6,927 nucleotides of DNA from J061 sp003695725 [NCBI: Candidatus Schekmanbacteria bacterium] (GCA_003695725.1 RFHX01000222.1:1-6927); one strand, 5' to 3'; counted from the stretch's first letter, positions 1 to 6,927 are shown. Numbers and translations: made by a program. The notes: generated by a model not told the origin, from the sequence alone.

Positions 1-1
1 A

Positions 2-30
2 TTCATATTATTTTTGTGGTAATATATACT
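2..30 (+). promoter_or_regulatory. Candidate sigma70-type promoter for the sulfatase-fold lipoprotein gene
   Basis: TTCATA (2-7, 4 of 6 matches to the -35 consensus) is followed after 17 bp by TATACT (25-30, 5 of 6 matches to the -10 consensus). Transcription would begin near position 37 and leave a short leader of about 14 nt before the ATG at 51. Such a short leader barely accommodates the weak AAAGAG ribosome binding site at 37-42. The flanking DNA is very AT-rich, so a chance match is quite possible, and the true promoter may lie left of the window. Confidence 0.3.
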
Positions 31-50
31 TTCAAAAAGAGCAACTAACT

Positions 51-2018
51 ATGGACATTTTCCGAGAAAAAATAAAGAAGAGTTATTTTGGATTACTGTT
101 TCTGATGTTTCTAACATCGATAGCTCTTTCTCTGACAGCCTGCAAGAAAAAACCGCTGAATAAACCAAAAGAAATCATTCTTTTTATCCTTCTTGATGCA
201 GCAAGGGCTGACCATTTTTCATCTTTTGGATACAACCGAATCACTACGCCTAATATTGACAGAATTGCAGCAAAGGGAATTTCATTCAAAAACCATTACG
301 CACAAAGCTGGGCAACTGTTGTATCTCTGCCCCAAATCTTTTCAGGCAAATATTTCAGCAAGGGAATGATGGAAATAGCAGACATTCTCCGCAGGTATGT
401 AGATTATCCATTCCTTGTTGAAAAAAATCCGCCAAAAATTATTCCTGAATATTTGAATAGTGCAGGATATAAAACAATCCTTGTCTCCGCACATCCTTGG
501 ATTACTGAGAATTCAAGAATAGCCAAGGGTTTCAAAGAAAGGGTTATTGTAAAACCTGAAAATGGCAATCCTTATGCAAAAGCAGACAAGGTAATAAACA
601 ATCTCATAAAAATTATAAATAGAGAATCAGAAGAAAAATTGTTTTTTTATGTCCATTTAATGGATACCCATTTCCCTCATTTCGCAAACAATCTAAACAA
701 TAAATTCTCTTCTCAAAATGAAGAAATAGAAAATGATCTCCTCATAAAAAATGGTTTCCCTGTAAGAGTGCCAACTGTATATGGAGATGAAAGTTTCTCT
801 CTTGGCAATTATCCAAAAAAATCCTTACAACACCTTATCGATTTGTATGATAACGATTTGTTTTTCACAGATAAGGAAATTGGAAGATTGTATGATTATA
901 TAGAGAGCAGGAATCTGAAAGACAAAACACTCTGGATAATCACAGCAGACCATGGTGAAGCACTTGGGGAAAATGGGATGTGGGGGCATGCCCCCTTCTT
1001 CTTCAAGGCAAATCAGCATATACCCTTAATAATCTCCGGATTTCCATTAAAAAATCAAAGATTGGAAATCAATGATTTTACAGAAAATGTTGATATCCTG
1101 CCTTCTATCCTCGATATGCTCAATATTCAATTCAATAAAAGAAACTTCGATGGCACTTCGCTCCTTTCTCTAATCGATGGAGACAAAAAACTTGAAAGAG
1201 ATTACCGCTCTAACATAGCATTCTTTGCCTCAACAATGGCTATTGGTGCCATCAGCGATGGAATCTTTCTTATAAAATATCTAAATTTTAAAAAAGAAAT
1301 CTTCAAAAAAAGAGTCCCATATTCAAAAGAAGAGATTGAAAAAATAATCCAAGAACAAATTTATAGCAAATATGAAAAGTTTTTATCAAATCCTTTTGCT
1401 ATTCCAGATATACCCTTTCTAGTCCGATTTACGGAAGATATAACTTACAGTCCTACGGATGCCGTAATATCTTGGAATCCTTACAAGGTATCAGATAATT
1501 CATCTCATAGGTACATCGAAGAACGCTATGAAAATGATGATAAATGGTATGTAAATCTTTTTAATATCAGCGCAAATGGGAAAAAAGAAACACCACCCCC
1601 TGTCACACTTCATATGAGAGTGCCCAACTCAAAATACAAAATATATGTGGAAACAGCCAATGCCCTATTGTCAGATTCTGAAAATAAAGAAACTGCTTTT
1701 AGAGCTCGTGCTGAAAATGAAAAAGAATGGAAAAGAATCACACAAAAGGAGTCACCGCAATTGAATGAGGCCTTTTTGAAAACATTTTCAAGCATTGATA
1801 AAAAAAATTCCTACTTTCTTCTTCTTGGAGAGTACTCAATAAATGACCAATCTTTCGATATCGAGATAGCCACTGAAAAAAAACATTGGTCCATAATTCT
1901 CGGTTTTCTTTTCATACCCGAATCATATAAAGAAAATCTCCCCAAGAAAAAAGAAAATATAAAGAAAGAGAAAAATGAAAGGATTGAGAAACTGAAAGCT
2001 CTTGGCTATCTTCAATAA
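51..2018 (+). CDS. Sulfatase-fold (alkaline phosphatase superfamily) lipoprotein with a threonine at the nucleophile position
   Basis: A 655-residue protein predicted to be exported and lipid-anchored. A basic N-terminus (residues 1-10) is followed by a hydrophobic stretch (about 12-27) and the lipobox L-T-A-C ending at Cys31. The catalytic domain spans about residues 40-380. It has the N-terminal metal-ligand motif LLDAARADH (Asp49), the strand-two motif TTPNIDRIAAKGISF (65-79), a VHLMDTHFPH segment (201-210) and TADHGEALGENG with metal ligands Asp300 and His301, followed by WGH (His313). The segment corresponding to C/S-x-P-S-R before the conserved T/S-G reads TVVSL, placing Thr89 where true sulfatases carry the formylglycine precursor. 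Threonine is the nucleophile in lipoteichoic acid synthase and phosphoethanolamine transferases of the same superfamily, so a phosphohydrolase or phosphotransferase is as plausible as a sulfatase. Residues about 380-655 are an unrecognised region, partly beta-rich, ending in a lysine-rich linker and LKALGYLQ. The ATG at 51 is chosen because it gives a complete signal peptide. The substrate is unknown. Confidence 0.85.
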   Translation: MDIFREKIKKSYFGLLFLMFLTSIALSLTACKKKPLNKPKEIILFILLDAARADHFSSFGYNRITTPNIDRIAAKGISFKNHYAQSWATVVSLPQIFSGKYFSKGMMEIADILRRYVDYPFLVEKNPPKIIPEYLNSAGYKTILVSAHPWITENSRIAKGFKERVIVKPENGNPYAKADKVINNLIKIINRESEEKLFFYVHLMDTHFPHFANNLNNKFSSQNEEIENDLLIKNGFPVRVPTVYGDESFSLGNYPKKSLQHLIDLYDNDLFFTDKEIGRLYDYIESRNLKDKTLWIITADHGEALGENGMWGHAPFFFKANQHIPLIISGFPLKNQRLEINDFTENVDILPSILDMLNIQFNKRNFDGTSLLSLIDGDKKLERDYRSNIAFFASTMAIGAISDGIFLIKYLNFKKEIFKKRVPYSKEEIEKIIQEQIYSKYEKFLSNPFAIPDIPFLVRFTEDITYSPTDAVISWNPYKVSDNSSHRYIEERYENDDKWYVNLFNISANGKKETPPPVTLHMRVPNSKYKIYVETANALLSDSENKETAFRARAENEKEWKRITQKESPQLNEAFLKTFSSIDKKNSYFLLLGEYSINDQSFDIEIATEKKHWSIILGFLFIPESYKENLPKKKENIKKEKNERIEKLKALGYLQ

Positions 2019-2049
2019 GAAATTTTTTTTAAATTTTCCAACTGCTTTA

Positions 2050-4068
2050 TTATTTTTTCTTCAAAAGTTCCTTGACTCGAGCTGTAATATTTTTACTGTC
2101 TAAACCATATTTCGAAAAAAGAGTTTGAAATGGCGCACTTGCGCCGAATGTATCGATTCCTATTATGTCGCCTTCATCACCTACCCATTGATGCCATCCA
2201 AGAGATGCTCCGGCTTCAACAGAAATGCGCTTCTTGATTTGTGGCGGCAAAACAGTATTTTTATACTTCTCCGGTTGTCTTGAAAAAAGTTCAATACTTG
2301 GCATACTGACAACTCTTGCATCTATGCCGTCATTTATCAACATTTCAGATGCTTCTATAGCAGGAAACACCTCTGAACCAGTGGCAATTATTATGACATC
2401 TGGATTTGTTCCCTTTTCCTTTTTTATGATATATGCGCCTCTCTTCAGATTTGCTGCTGATGCATATTTATTTCTGTCAAGGACAGGAAGATTCTGTCTG
2501 CTTAAAACCAGCATAACAGGTCCCTTATTGTAGGTCATAACAAACTTCCATGCCTCGGCAGTCTCATTGGCATCACAGGGCCTAATAATGACAATGTTCG
2601 GCATCGCCCTCAGGGATGCAAGCTGTTCAATTGGCTGATGTGTAGGTCCGTCTTCTCCTAAACCAATGCTGTCGTGCGTCATAAGATATATGACAGGAAG
2701 CTTCATCAAAGAAGCAAGCCTTATTGCAGGCCTTGCATAATCGGTAAAGATGAAAAAAGTAGCAGCATATGGCCTAATACCTCCGTGGAGAATCATTCCT
2801 GTTGAGCAGGCGCACATTGCATGCTCTCTAATTCCCCAATGGAGGTTTCTACTTTTATAATCTTTTTTGCTAAAATCTCCACTTTCTGCAATCAATGTTT
2901 TATTGGAGGGCCCTAAATCTGCAGAGCCACCCATAATCCAAGGAGCAACTTTGGCAATTTCCTGCAATATTTTTCCTGAAGCAGAACGAGTAGCTATGCC
3001 CTTATCACTTGGAGGGAATGAAGGAATCTTTTTCTTCCAATCTTTTGGAAGTTCCTGAGATAGCATTACATTTAATTCTCTATAAAGATTTTCATAAACT
3101 TTCTTGTAAGACGCTACTTTCTTCTTCCATTCCTCTTCAAGCTTTTTTCCCCGCTCGATGCATTTATTCATCACCTTGAAAACAGAATCAGGAACAAAGA
3201 ATTTTTCATCTTCAGGCCATCCATATTGTTTTTTTGTCAATGCCACTTCTTCATTTCCCAATGGTTCACCATGAGCAACTGCTTTATCCTCCTTATTTGG
3301 AGAGCCATATGCAATAAGAGAATTGACAATTATAAGAGATGGCTTCCTTTTCTCTTTTTGAGCATTCCTGATAGCTTTTTCCAATGCCTTCAAATCATTG
3401 ATATCTTTCACTCTTTGAATATGCCAATTATATCCTTTAAACCGAAGTGCCGTGTCATCGGAAGACGATAGAGTTGCTCTTCCTTCTATTGTTATATTGT
3501 TTTCGTCATAAAAATAAATCAGCTTGCCGAGTCCAAGATGCCCTGCCAATGATGCCGCTTCGTGAGAAATCCCCTCCTGCATATCTCCATCACTGCATAC
3601 TGCATAAGTATAGTGGTCAATTATCTTATGACCTTTCCTATTGAATAATGCTGATAAATGTGCTTCAGCTATTGCCATTCCAACGCCCGTTGCAAACCCT
3701 TGTCCAAGGGGACCCGTTGTCATCTCAACACCTGCTGTAATGCCAAATTCAGGATGTCCCGGTGTCTTGCTTTTCCATTGACGAAATTTTTTGATATCAT
3801 CCAGTGAAAGCTCATAGCCGGTAAGATACAATATCGAATATAGAAGCATAGATGCATGGCCGCAGGAAAGAATAAAACGGTCTCTATTGAACCACTGAGG
3901 ATTTCGTGGGTTGTGGCGCATTATTTTAGTCCAGAGAAGGTAAACCAAAGGTGCCAGCGCCATAGGTGTGCCGGGATGCCCGCTTTTTGCCTTTTGGACG
4001 GCATCCATTGAAAGAGTTCTAATGGTATTAATGCAGAGATTATCAATATCTTTTTTTTTAGCTGTCAT
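2050..4068 (-). CDS. tkt: Transketolase
   Basis: A full-length transketolase (672 residues; family usually about 650-680), cytoplasmic and thiamine-diphosphate dependent. It moves two-carbon ketol units between sugar phosphates in the non-oxidative pentose phosphate pathway. The N-terminal diphosphate-binding domain shows [18 protein letters not shown] with His31, [16 protein letters not shown] (117-132), and the cofactor and metal motif SDGDMQEG with Asp160, followed 30 residues later by Asn190 in [10 protein letters not shown]. The pyrimidine-binding domain has the catalytic glutamate Glu415 in HWGIREHAM and the signature [16 protein letters not shown] (464-479) with His465 and His477. The C-terminal domain begins around residue 540 (IIIATGSEV, 559-567) and includes SVEAG and GWHQWVG. 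All expected catalytic residues seen are present. An in-frame TAG lies nine bases before the ATG, which rules out an upstream start. The gene is the last of the leftward series and converges with the lipoprotein gene. Confidence 0.97.
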   Translation of the reverse strand: MTAKKKDIDNLCINTIRTLSMDAVQKAKSGHPGTPMALAPLVYLLWTKIMRHNPRNPQWFNRDRFILSCGHASMLLYSILYLTGYELSLDDIKKFRQWKSKTPGHPEFGITAGVEMTTGPLGQGFATGVGMAIAEAHLSALFNRKGHKIIDHYTYAVCSDGDMQEGISHEAASLAGHLGLGKLIYFYDENNITIEGRATLSSSDDTALRFKGYNWHIQRVKDINDLKALEKAIRNAQKEKRKPSLIIVNSLIAYGSPNKEDKAVAHGEPLGNEEVALTKKQYGWPEDEKFFVPDSVFKVMNKCIERGKKLEEEWKKKVASYKKVYENLYRELNVMLSQELPKDWKKKIPSFPPSDKGIATRSASGKILQEIAKVAPWIMGGSADLGPSNKTLIAESGDFSKKDYKSRNLHWGIREHAMCACSTGMILHGGIRPYAATFFIFTDYARPAIRLASLMKLPVIYLMTHDSIGLGEDGPTHQPIEQLASLRAMPNIVIIRPCDANETAEAWKFVMTYNKGPVMLVLSRQNLPVLDRNKYASAANLKRGAYIIKKEKGTNPDVIIIATGSEVFPAIEASEMLINDGIDARVVSMPSIELFSRQPEKYKNTVLPPQIKKRISVEAGASLGWHQWVGDEGDIIGIDTFGASAPFQTLFSKYGLDSKNITARVKELLKKK

Positions 4069-4070
4069 CT

Positions 4071-4076
4071 TCCTCT
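4071..4076 (-). promoter_or_regulatory. Ribosome binding site of the transketolase gene, unusually close to the start
   Basis: On the minus strand AGAGGA ends only two bases before the ATG at 4068, shorter than the usual spacing. No alternative start fits. A TAG codon is in frame immediately upstream of this motif, and the next in-frame methionine (residue 21) would remove a conserved N-terminal helix shared with the E. coli enzyme. The start is therefore kept, with possibly modest translation efficiency. Confidence 0.5.
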
Positions 4077-4126
4077 ATGAATAAAGAAACAAAAAACAAA
4101 GATTATGAATTGCCTAAAATCGAGAG

Positions 4127-4157
4127 CGTATAAATAACTTTTTTTCCAAAAAATCAA
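4127..4157 (-). promoter_or_regulatory. AT-rich spacer upstream of transketolase with weak promoter candidates
   Basis: The 190-bp gap between galT and tkt (4069-4258) is extremely AT-rich and has no supportable gene. It is large enough to hold a separate tkt promoter. On the minus strand TTGATT (4157-4152) lies 19 bp before TATACG (4132-4127) and 17 bp before the overlapping TTTATA (4134-4129). Further downstream CATAAT (4107-4102) resembles a -10 box but lacks a good -35. None stands out, so the position is a guess while the presence of some promoter here is a reasonable inference. Confidence 0.2.
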
Positions 4158-4258
4158 GATATTTTTATTTTTTCAAAATCCAGCACTTTTTATGAAAAAT
4201 AATGATTTATTGCTCAATTCTCTTGAATAAATTTACTATTTATAAAACTTCTAAAAGA

Positions 4259-5257
4259 TTACTCGATTTTCACATTTCGCAGATGCTCTGCGCATTCTTC
4301 GGGAATTGTCGAATTGATATACATACCAGACCCCATTTCGAAGCCGGCAGTTTTGGTAAGGCGTGGAATAATTTTTATATACCAATGATAATGCTCATTA
4401 TTTCTTCTGTCTGAAGGCGCTGACTTTATCATATAATTGTAGTCAGGATTATCGAGCCCAAAATAGAGCTTCTTAAGAAAGGAACTAAAAATTTCAGCAA
4501 GATTTTCTATTTCATTATCATTTATTGCACCATAACACGCCGAATGTCTCAAAGGCATAATCCATGTTTCGAAAGGAGAACTTGCTGCAAAGGGGACAAA
4601 GACTACAAAGCTTTCATTCTTGGCAACAATGCGCTCCCCTGATTCAAGTTCTCTCTGCATCATATAACAGAAAACACAGTCTCCTGTTGAGTCAAAAAAT
4701 CTCAAAGCTTCATCTACACGATATTTTATGTGAAGAGGTATGATTGGCGTTGCAACTATTTGAGAGTGAGGATGGTCAAGGGATGTGCCAGCTGATTCTC
4801 CATGATTTTTAAATATTATTATCAGTTCTGTTCTTGGACGAGAGGAAAATATGTTTATATACCTTTCTCTATAAACTTTAAGCAAGGTTTTAAAATCATC
4901 GATTGGCAGCAAGGCCGGTGATAAGTTGTGTATTGGTGTTTCGATTACAACTTCATGGACACCAATTCCCGTCATAGAATGAAAGGGGAAATTTCCTATC
5001 CTCTTAAATTTTCCTTCCTTTGATAATGCAGCAAACTTGTTTGGAATGACTCTTACCTGCCATTGACTGCCTTTTTTAACTTCATATAATGTTGGAGGGG
5101 TCTTTTCTTCATTTCCGGGACAAAAAGGACAATTTTTACTAAAAGGTGGGATTTCTATCAATTCTTTCTTCTTCGTAAAATCATGGGGACGCTTTGCCCT
5201 TTCCGTTGCAATAATTACCCAATCTTTTGTAGCAACATTTTGTCGAAATTCAGGCAA
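4259..5257 (-). CDS. galT: Galactose-1-phosphate uridylyltransferase family protein (HIT-like nucleotidyltransferase)
   Basis: A 332-residue cytoplasmic nucleotidyltransferase. GalT transfers UMP from UDP-glucose to galactose-1-phosphate in the Leloir pathway through a uridylyl-histidine intermediate. The N-terminus EFRQNVATKDWVIIATERAK and RPHDF are typical of the family. CPFC (Cys43, Cys46) is the first zinc pair, with His110 and His162 as likely further ligands. HPHSQ (162-166) holds the nucleophile His164. A second pair, DCVFC (Cys194, Cys197), and the C-terminal NNEHYHWYIKIIPR (His289, His291) and GFEMGSGMYIN complete the fold. The second CxxC is absent from E. coli GalT but, from memory, occurs in the plant relative At5g18200, an ADP-glucose phosphorylase, so the nucleotide and sugar specificity are open. 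Translation starts at TTG (5257), supported by a strong ribosome binding site and by the conserved N-terminus; the next in-frame Met is residue 95. No galK or galE is present nearby. Family assignment is firm; substrate is not. Confidence 0.9.
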   Translation of the reverse strand: MPEFRQNVATKDWVIIATERAKRPHDFTKKKELIEIPPFSKNCPFCPGNEEKTPPTLYEVKKGSQWQVRVIPNKFAALSKEGKFKRIGNFPFHSMTGIGVHEVVIETPIHNLSPALLPIDDFKTLLKVYRERYINIFSSRPRTELIIIFKNHGESAGTSLDHPHSQIVATPIIPLHIKYRVDEALRFFDSTGDCVFCYMMQRELESGERIVAKNESFVVFVPFAASSPFETWIMPLRHSACYGAINDNEIENLAEIFSSFLKKLYFGLDNPDYNYMIKSAPSDRRNNEHYHWYIKIIPRLTKTAGFEMGSGMYINSTIPEECAEHLRNVKIE

Positions 5258-5261
5258 ATGA

Positions 5262-5270
5262 ACCTCCTCT
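5262..5270 (-). promoter_or_regulatory. Strong ribosome binding site that fixes a TTG start for galT
   Basis: On the minus strand AGAGGAGGT lies four bases before the TTG at 5257, an almost perfect match to the 16S rRNA 3' end at a normal distance. Together with the conserved family N-terminus directly after it, this decides for TTG even though no ATG lies nearby in frame. Confidence 0.8.
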
Positions 5271-5280
5271 TTTTGAAACT

Positions 5281-5309
5281 ATTTTAACTTTACTGTGTTG
5301 GAGATTCAA
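5281..5309 (-). promoter_or_regulatory. Candidate sigma70-type promoter for galT
   Basis: On the minus strand TTGAAT (5309-5304, 4 of 6 matches to the -35 consensus) is separated by exactly 17 bp from TAAAAT (5286-5281, 5 of 6 matches to the -10 consensus). Transcription would start near 5274, giving a leader of about 17 nt that just contains the ribosome binding site. The location in the 103-bp gap between gmd and galT fits a gene-specific promoter. The AT-rich background leaves room for a chance match. Confidence 0.42.
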
Positions 5310-5360
5310 GAAGTTAGACTTCAATAAAGTTAATTGACATCATTGCAAAGAATCCTACAT

Positions 5361-6392
5361 TCAATATCTCTTATTGTTCATTACTCTTTCTATATCGCTT
5401 TCTACCATAATTTTTACGAGGTCACTGAACTTAGTTTTTGGCTCCCATCCCAATATTCTCTTTGCCTTCGATGCATCTCCGATGAGAAGTTGAACTTCAG
5501 CAGGTCTGAAAAATTCTGAGGAAACTTCAAGAACTACTTTGCCAGTTTTCTTATCAATACCCTTTTCTTCAACACCGCTTCCCTTCCATTCGATATCAAT
5601 CCCAATGTGTCTAAATGCATGTTCAACAAATTCTCTGACAGAATGGGTTTCCCCTGTTGCAATAACATAGTCATCAGCAGTATCATGCTGAAGCATCTTC
5701 CACATAGCTTCAACATATTCCGGCGCATAGCCCCAATCCCTCTTAGCTTCCATATTTCCTATAATGATTTTATCTTGCAGTCCGCACTTTATTCTCGCAA
5801 TGCCATAAGTCAACTTCCTTGTAACAAATTCATAACCCCTAAGAGGAGATTCATGATTGAAAAGAATTCCAGAGCAGGCAAAGATGCCGTAAGATTCGCG
5901 ATAATTGACTGTTATATGATGACCAAAGAGCTTTGAAACTGCATAAGGGCTTCTTGGATAAAATGGGGTTTTTTCATTTTGAGGTATTGCCTGCACTTTT
6001 CCAAACATCTCGCTTGAAGATGCTTGGTAAAATTTTATTTTTGGATTTACAGCCCTTATTGCTTCAAGCACTCTCAATACACCAATCGCTGTAACATCTG
6101 ATGTGAAGATTGGTTCTTCAAATGAGAGAGCTACAAAACTTTGAGCACCAAGATTATAGACTTCGTCAGGTTGAATTTTTTCAAGCGTCCTGTATATATT
6201 CGTGAATTCTAAAAGTTCCAAAGGAAAATAACGAATTTCAGAATCTATTCCAAGATATTTCAACCGTTCGAGATGAAGGTCCGAAGTGCGCCTAAATGCG
6301 CCGTAGACTTCATATCCCTTTTCAAGCAGGAGTTTCGAAAGATAGGCTCCATCCTGTCCTGTTATTCCTGTAATTAATGCTTTTTTGGCCAT
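5361..6392 (-). CDS. gmd: GDP-mannose 4,6-dehydratase
   Basis: A 343-residue short-chain dehydrogenase/reductase of the extended type, cytoplasmic and NADP-dependent. It converts GDP-D-mannose to GDP-4-keto-6-deoxy-D-mannose, precursor of GDP-L-fucose, GDP-D-rhamnose or GDP-perosamine for surface glycans. The Rossmann motif [10 protein letters not shown] lies at residues 9-18, followed by FRR (33-35). The catalytic set matches E. coli Gmd with constant offset: Ser126 (Thr in E. coli) and Glu128 in ASSSEMFG, then Tyr150 and Lys154 in [26 protein letters not shown] and [12 protein letters not shown] are strong family signatures, and [15 protein letters not shown] (217-231) and FFRPAEV (294-300) follow. 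The serine substitution is common and should be functional. The ATG at 6392 is preferred over a TTG one codon upstream because it gives the typical MAKKALITG start. The gene follows the oxidoreductase gene by 29 bp, implying co-transcription. No reductase or epimerase for the product is in the window. Confidence 0.95.
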   Translation of the reverse strand: MAKKALITGITGQDGAYLSKLLLEKGYEVYGAFRRTSDLHLERLKYLGIDSEIRYFPLELLEFTNIYRTLEKIQPDEVYNLGAQSFVALSFEEPIFTSDVTAIGVLRVLEAIRAVNPKIKFYQASSSEMFGKVQAIPQNEKTPFYPRSPYAVSKLFGHHITVNYRESYGIFACSGILFNHESPLRGYEFVTRKLTYGIARIKCGLQDKIIIGNMEAKRDWGYAPEYVEAMWKMLQHDTADDYVIATGETHSVREFVEHAFRHIGIDIEWKGSGVEEKGIDKKTGKVVLEVSSEFFRPAEVQLLIGDASKAKRILGWEPKTKFSDLVKIMVESDIERVMNNKRY

Positions 6393-6400
6393 CAATAATT

Positions 6401-6408
6401 TCTCCTCT
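6401..6408 (-). promoter_or_regulatory. Ribosome binding site of gmd
   Basis: On the minus strand AGAGGAGA lies eight bases before the ATG at 6392 and five before the alternative TTG at 6395. The spacing suits either codon, so the site alone does not decide. ATG is preferred on codon strength and family N-terminus. The site sits in the 29-bp gap after the preceding stop codon, consistent with translation from a shared transcript. Confidence 0.65.
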
Positions 6409-6421
6409 TTTATTTATATTA

Positions 6422-6927
6422 CTATTTTATTCTCTTTACTAATTCGTCCTTTATCATATCAACAACAAATCTACTGAATGAAAAGGCGCAAGTAAATGCA
6501 GGTGATACAGCATTAAGTATATGCACAGAGTCATCACTTTTTTCAATAACAAAATCCATCTCCAATGTCCTCTTTTTCTTATCAAATAATTGTGCTCGTA
6601 TTCCTGAAGGCAGATAAGAGCCAAATTTTGATGAATCTATTTCATTAACAAGAGCTGATGCCTTATTTATCAAGTATTTCAATGAATACTTTTTAATTTC
6701 TTCTAATGCAATCTTTCTGAAATTGAAGGAATTGGTAAGAAATAGTTTACCTTCAAGAAAAAATGTTTCCAAGAATTCCTTCAAATTGAAGCGCCATAGA
6801 CCTTTATAATTTTCTCTCCAAAATGAAGGAATTGCTGTTGGACCTACTTTTACATATCTATCAAAGGTTTTGGTAAAATGAACACCCAAAAAAGGATTAT
6901 TAATGTCAGGCACAGGATAAATATGCC
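6422..6927 (-). CDS. lhgO: FAD-dependent oxidoreductase, L-2-hydroxyglutarate oxidase family, C-terminal part
   Basis: Only the last 168 or so codons are in the window; the gene is open at the right edge and its N-terminal FAD-binding fold lies outside. The visible part matches the C-terminal half of LhgO/L2HGDH proteins of the DAO superfamily. It opens with HIYPVPD (His codon 6925-6923), then FLGVHFTKTFD and KVGPTAIPSF, a helical middle section, PSGIRAQLFD, and finally the substrate/FAD-facing HILNAVSPAFTCAFSFSRFV and a short charged tail. LhgO oxidises L-2-hydroxyglutarate to 2-oxoglutarate and in E. coli passes electrons to the membrane quinone pool. A GTG at 6913 is an internal valine of the PVPD motif, not a start, because the conserved reading continues upstream to the edge. 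The stop is TAG at 6424-6422. Family members also occur beside surface-glycan genes, so the true substrate here could differ. Family assignment is good; the specific substrate is inferred. Confidence 0.82.
   Translation of the reverse strand, partial: HIYPVPDINNPFLGVHFTKTFDRYVKVGPTAIPSFWRENYKGLWRFNLKEFLETFFLEGKLFLTNSFNFRKIALEEIKKYSLKYLINKASALVNEIDSSKFGSYLPSGIRAQLFDKKKRTLEMDFVIEKSDDSVHILNAVSPAFTCAFSFSRFVVDMIKDELVKRIK

Noticed and set aside
83-1795. Minus-strand open frames of 61-68 codons within the lipoprotein gene
   Set aside because: They are cysteine- or serine-rich antisense translations without family resemblance or start signals.
2225-3644. Several plus-strand open frames of 60-100 codons inside the transketolase gene
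   Set aside because: They lie opposite a highly conserved gene, show no recognisable domain and have no convincing ribosome binding sites. They are antisense shadows.
4227-4243. Inverted repeat ATAAAT-TTACT-ATTTAT after the galT stop, as a terminator
   Set aside because: The six-base stem is entirely A-T and has no following T-run on the minus strand. Such repeats are expected by chance in this AT-rich spacer.
4069-4258. A riboswitch, small RNA or tRNA in the largest intergenic gap
   Set aside because: No GC-rich stems, no cloverleaf and no conserved riboswitch core are visible; the stretch is almost entirely A and T runs.
5310-5322. Hairpin GAAGT-TAG-ACTTC between gmd and galT as a gmd terminator
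   Set aside because: The stem is only five base pairs with a three-base loop, no T-run follows it on the minus strand, and it lies just upstream of the galT promoter candidate.
5534-5936. Short open frames on both strands within gmd
   Set aside because: They overlap conserved catalytic coding sequence in other frames and resemble no family I know.
6393-6395. TTG as start of gmd, one codon before the ATG
   Set aside because: Both fit the ribosome binding site, but ATG is the stronger codon and gives the usual MAKKALITG beginning.
6422-6913. A self-contained 163-residue protein starting at GTG 6913
   Set aside because: The reading frame stays open to the window edge and encodes HIY before PVPD, completing a conserved family motif. 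The GTG is an internal valine, and the gene is a fragment only because the window ends.

Overview
This is an AT-rich bacterial stretch carrying five protein genes and very little spacer DNA. One gene runs rightwards (an anchored sulfatase-fold lipoprotein, 51-2018). Four run leftwards and are probably transcribed in the order lhgO-like oxidoreductase (cut by the right edge, from position 6927 down to 6422), gmd (6392-5361), galT-family nucleotidyltransferase (5257-4259) and transketolase (4068-2050). The two directions converge at about 2019-2049 with only 31 bp between stop codons. No RNA gene, insertion sequence, CRISPR array or phage-like element was seen.

The organism is probably a Gram-negative or diderm bacterium. 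The sulfatase has a lipobox signal peptide and a C-terminal LKALGYL motif of a kind I associate with sulfatases of deltaproteobacteria-like and candidate-phylum genomes. The leftward genes have strong GGAG-type ribosome binding sites, one driving a TTG start. The species cannot be fixed from this window; an uncultured low-GC lineage is my guess.

The leftward genes are mostly sugar and central-carbon functions. Gmd converts GDP-mannose to GDP-4-keto-6-deoxymannose, the branch point to GDP-fucose, GDP-rhamnose and GDP-perosamine. The GalT-family enzyme exchanges nucleotide and sugar phosphates. Transketolase interconverts pentose and hexose phosphates. The lhgO-like gene encodes the C-terminal part of an FAD oxidoreductase of the L-2-hydroxyglutarate oxidase family. 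It lies only 29 bp upstream of gmd, so those two genes are probably co-transcribed. The 103-bp gap before galT contains a reasonable sigma70-type promoter, and the 190-bp AT-rich gap before tkt probably holds another, so this is a loose cluster rather than one tight operon.

Most of the window is ordinary metabolism. The least ordinary gene is the lipoprotein at the left. Its active-site segment has threonine where true sulfatases have the cysteine or serine converted to formylglycine, and its C-terminal 270 or so residues are an unrecognised module. I did not find a convincing new multi-gene system.
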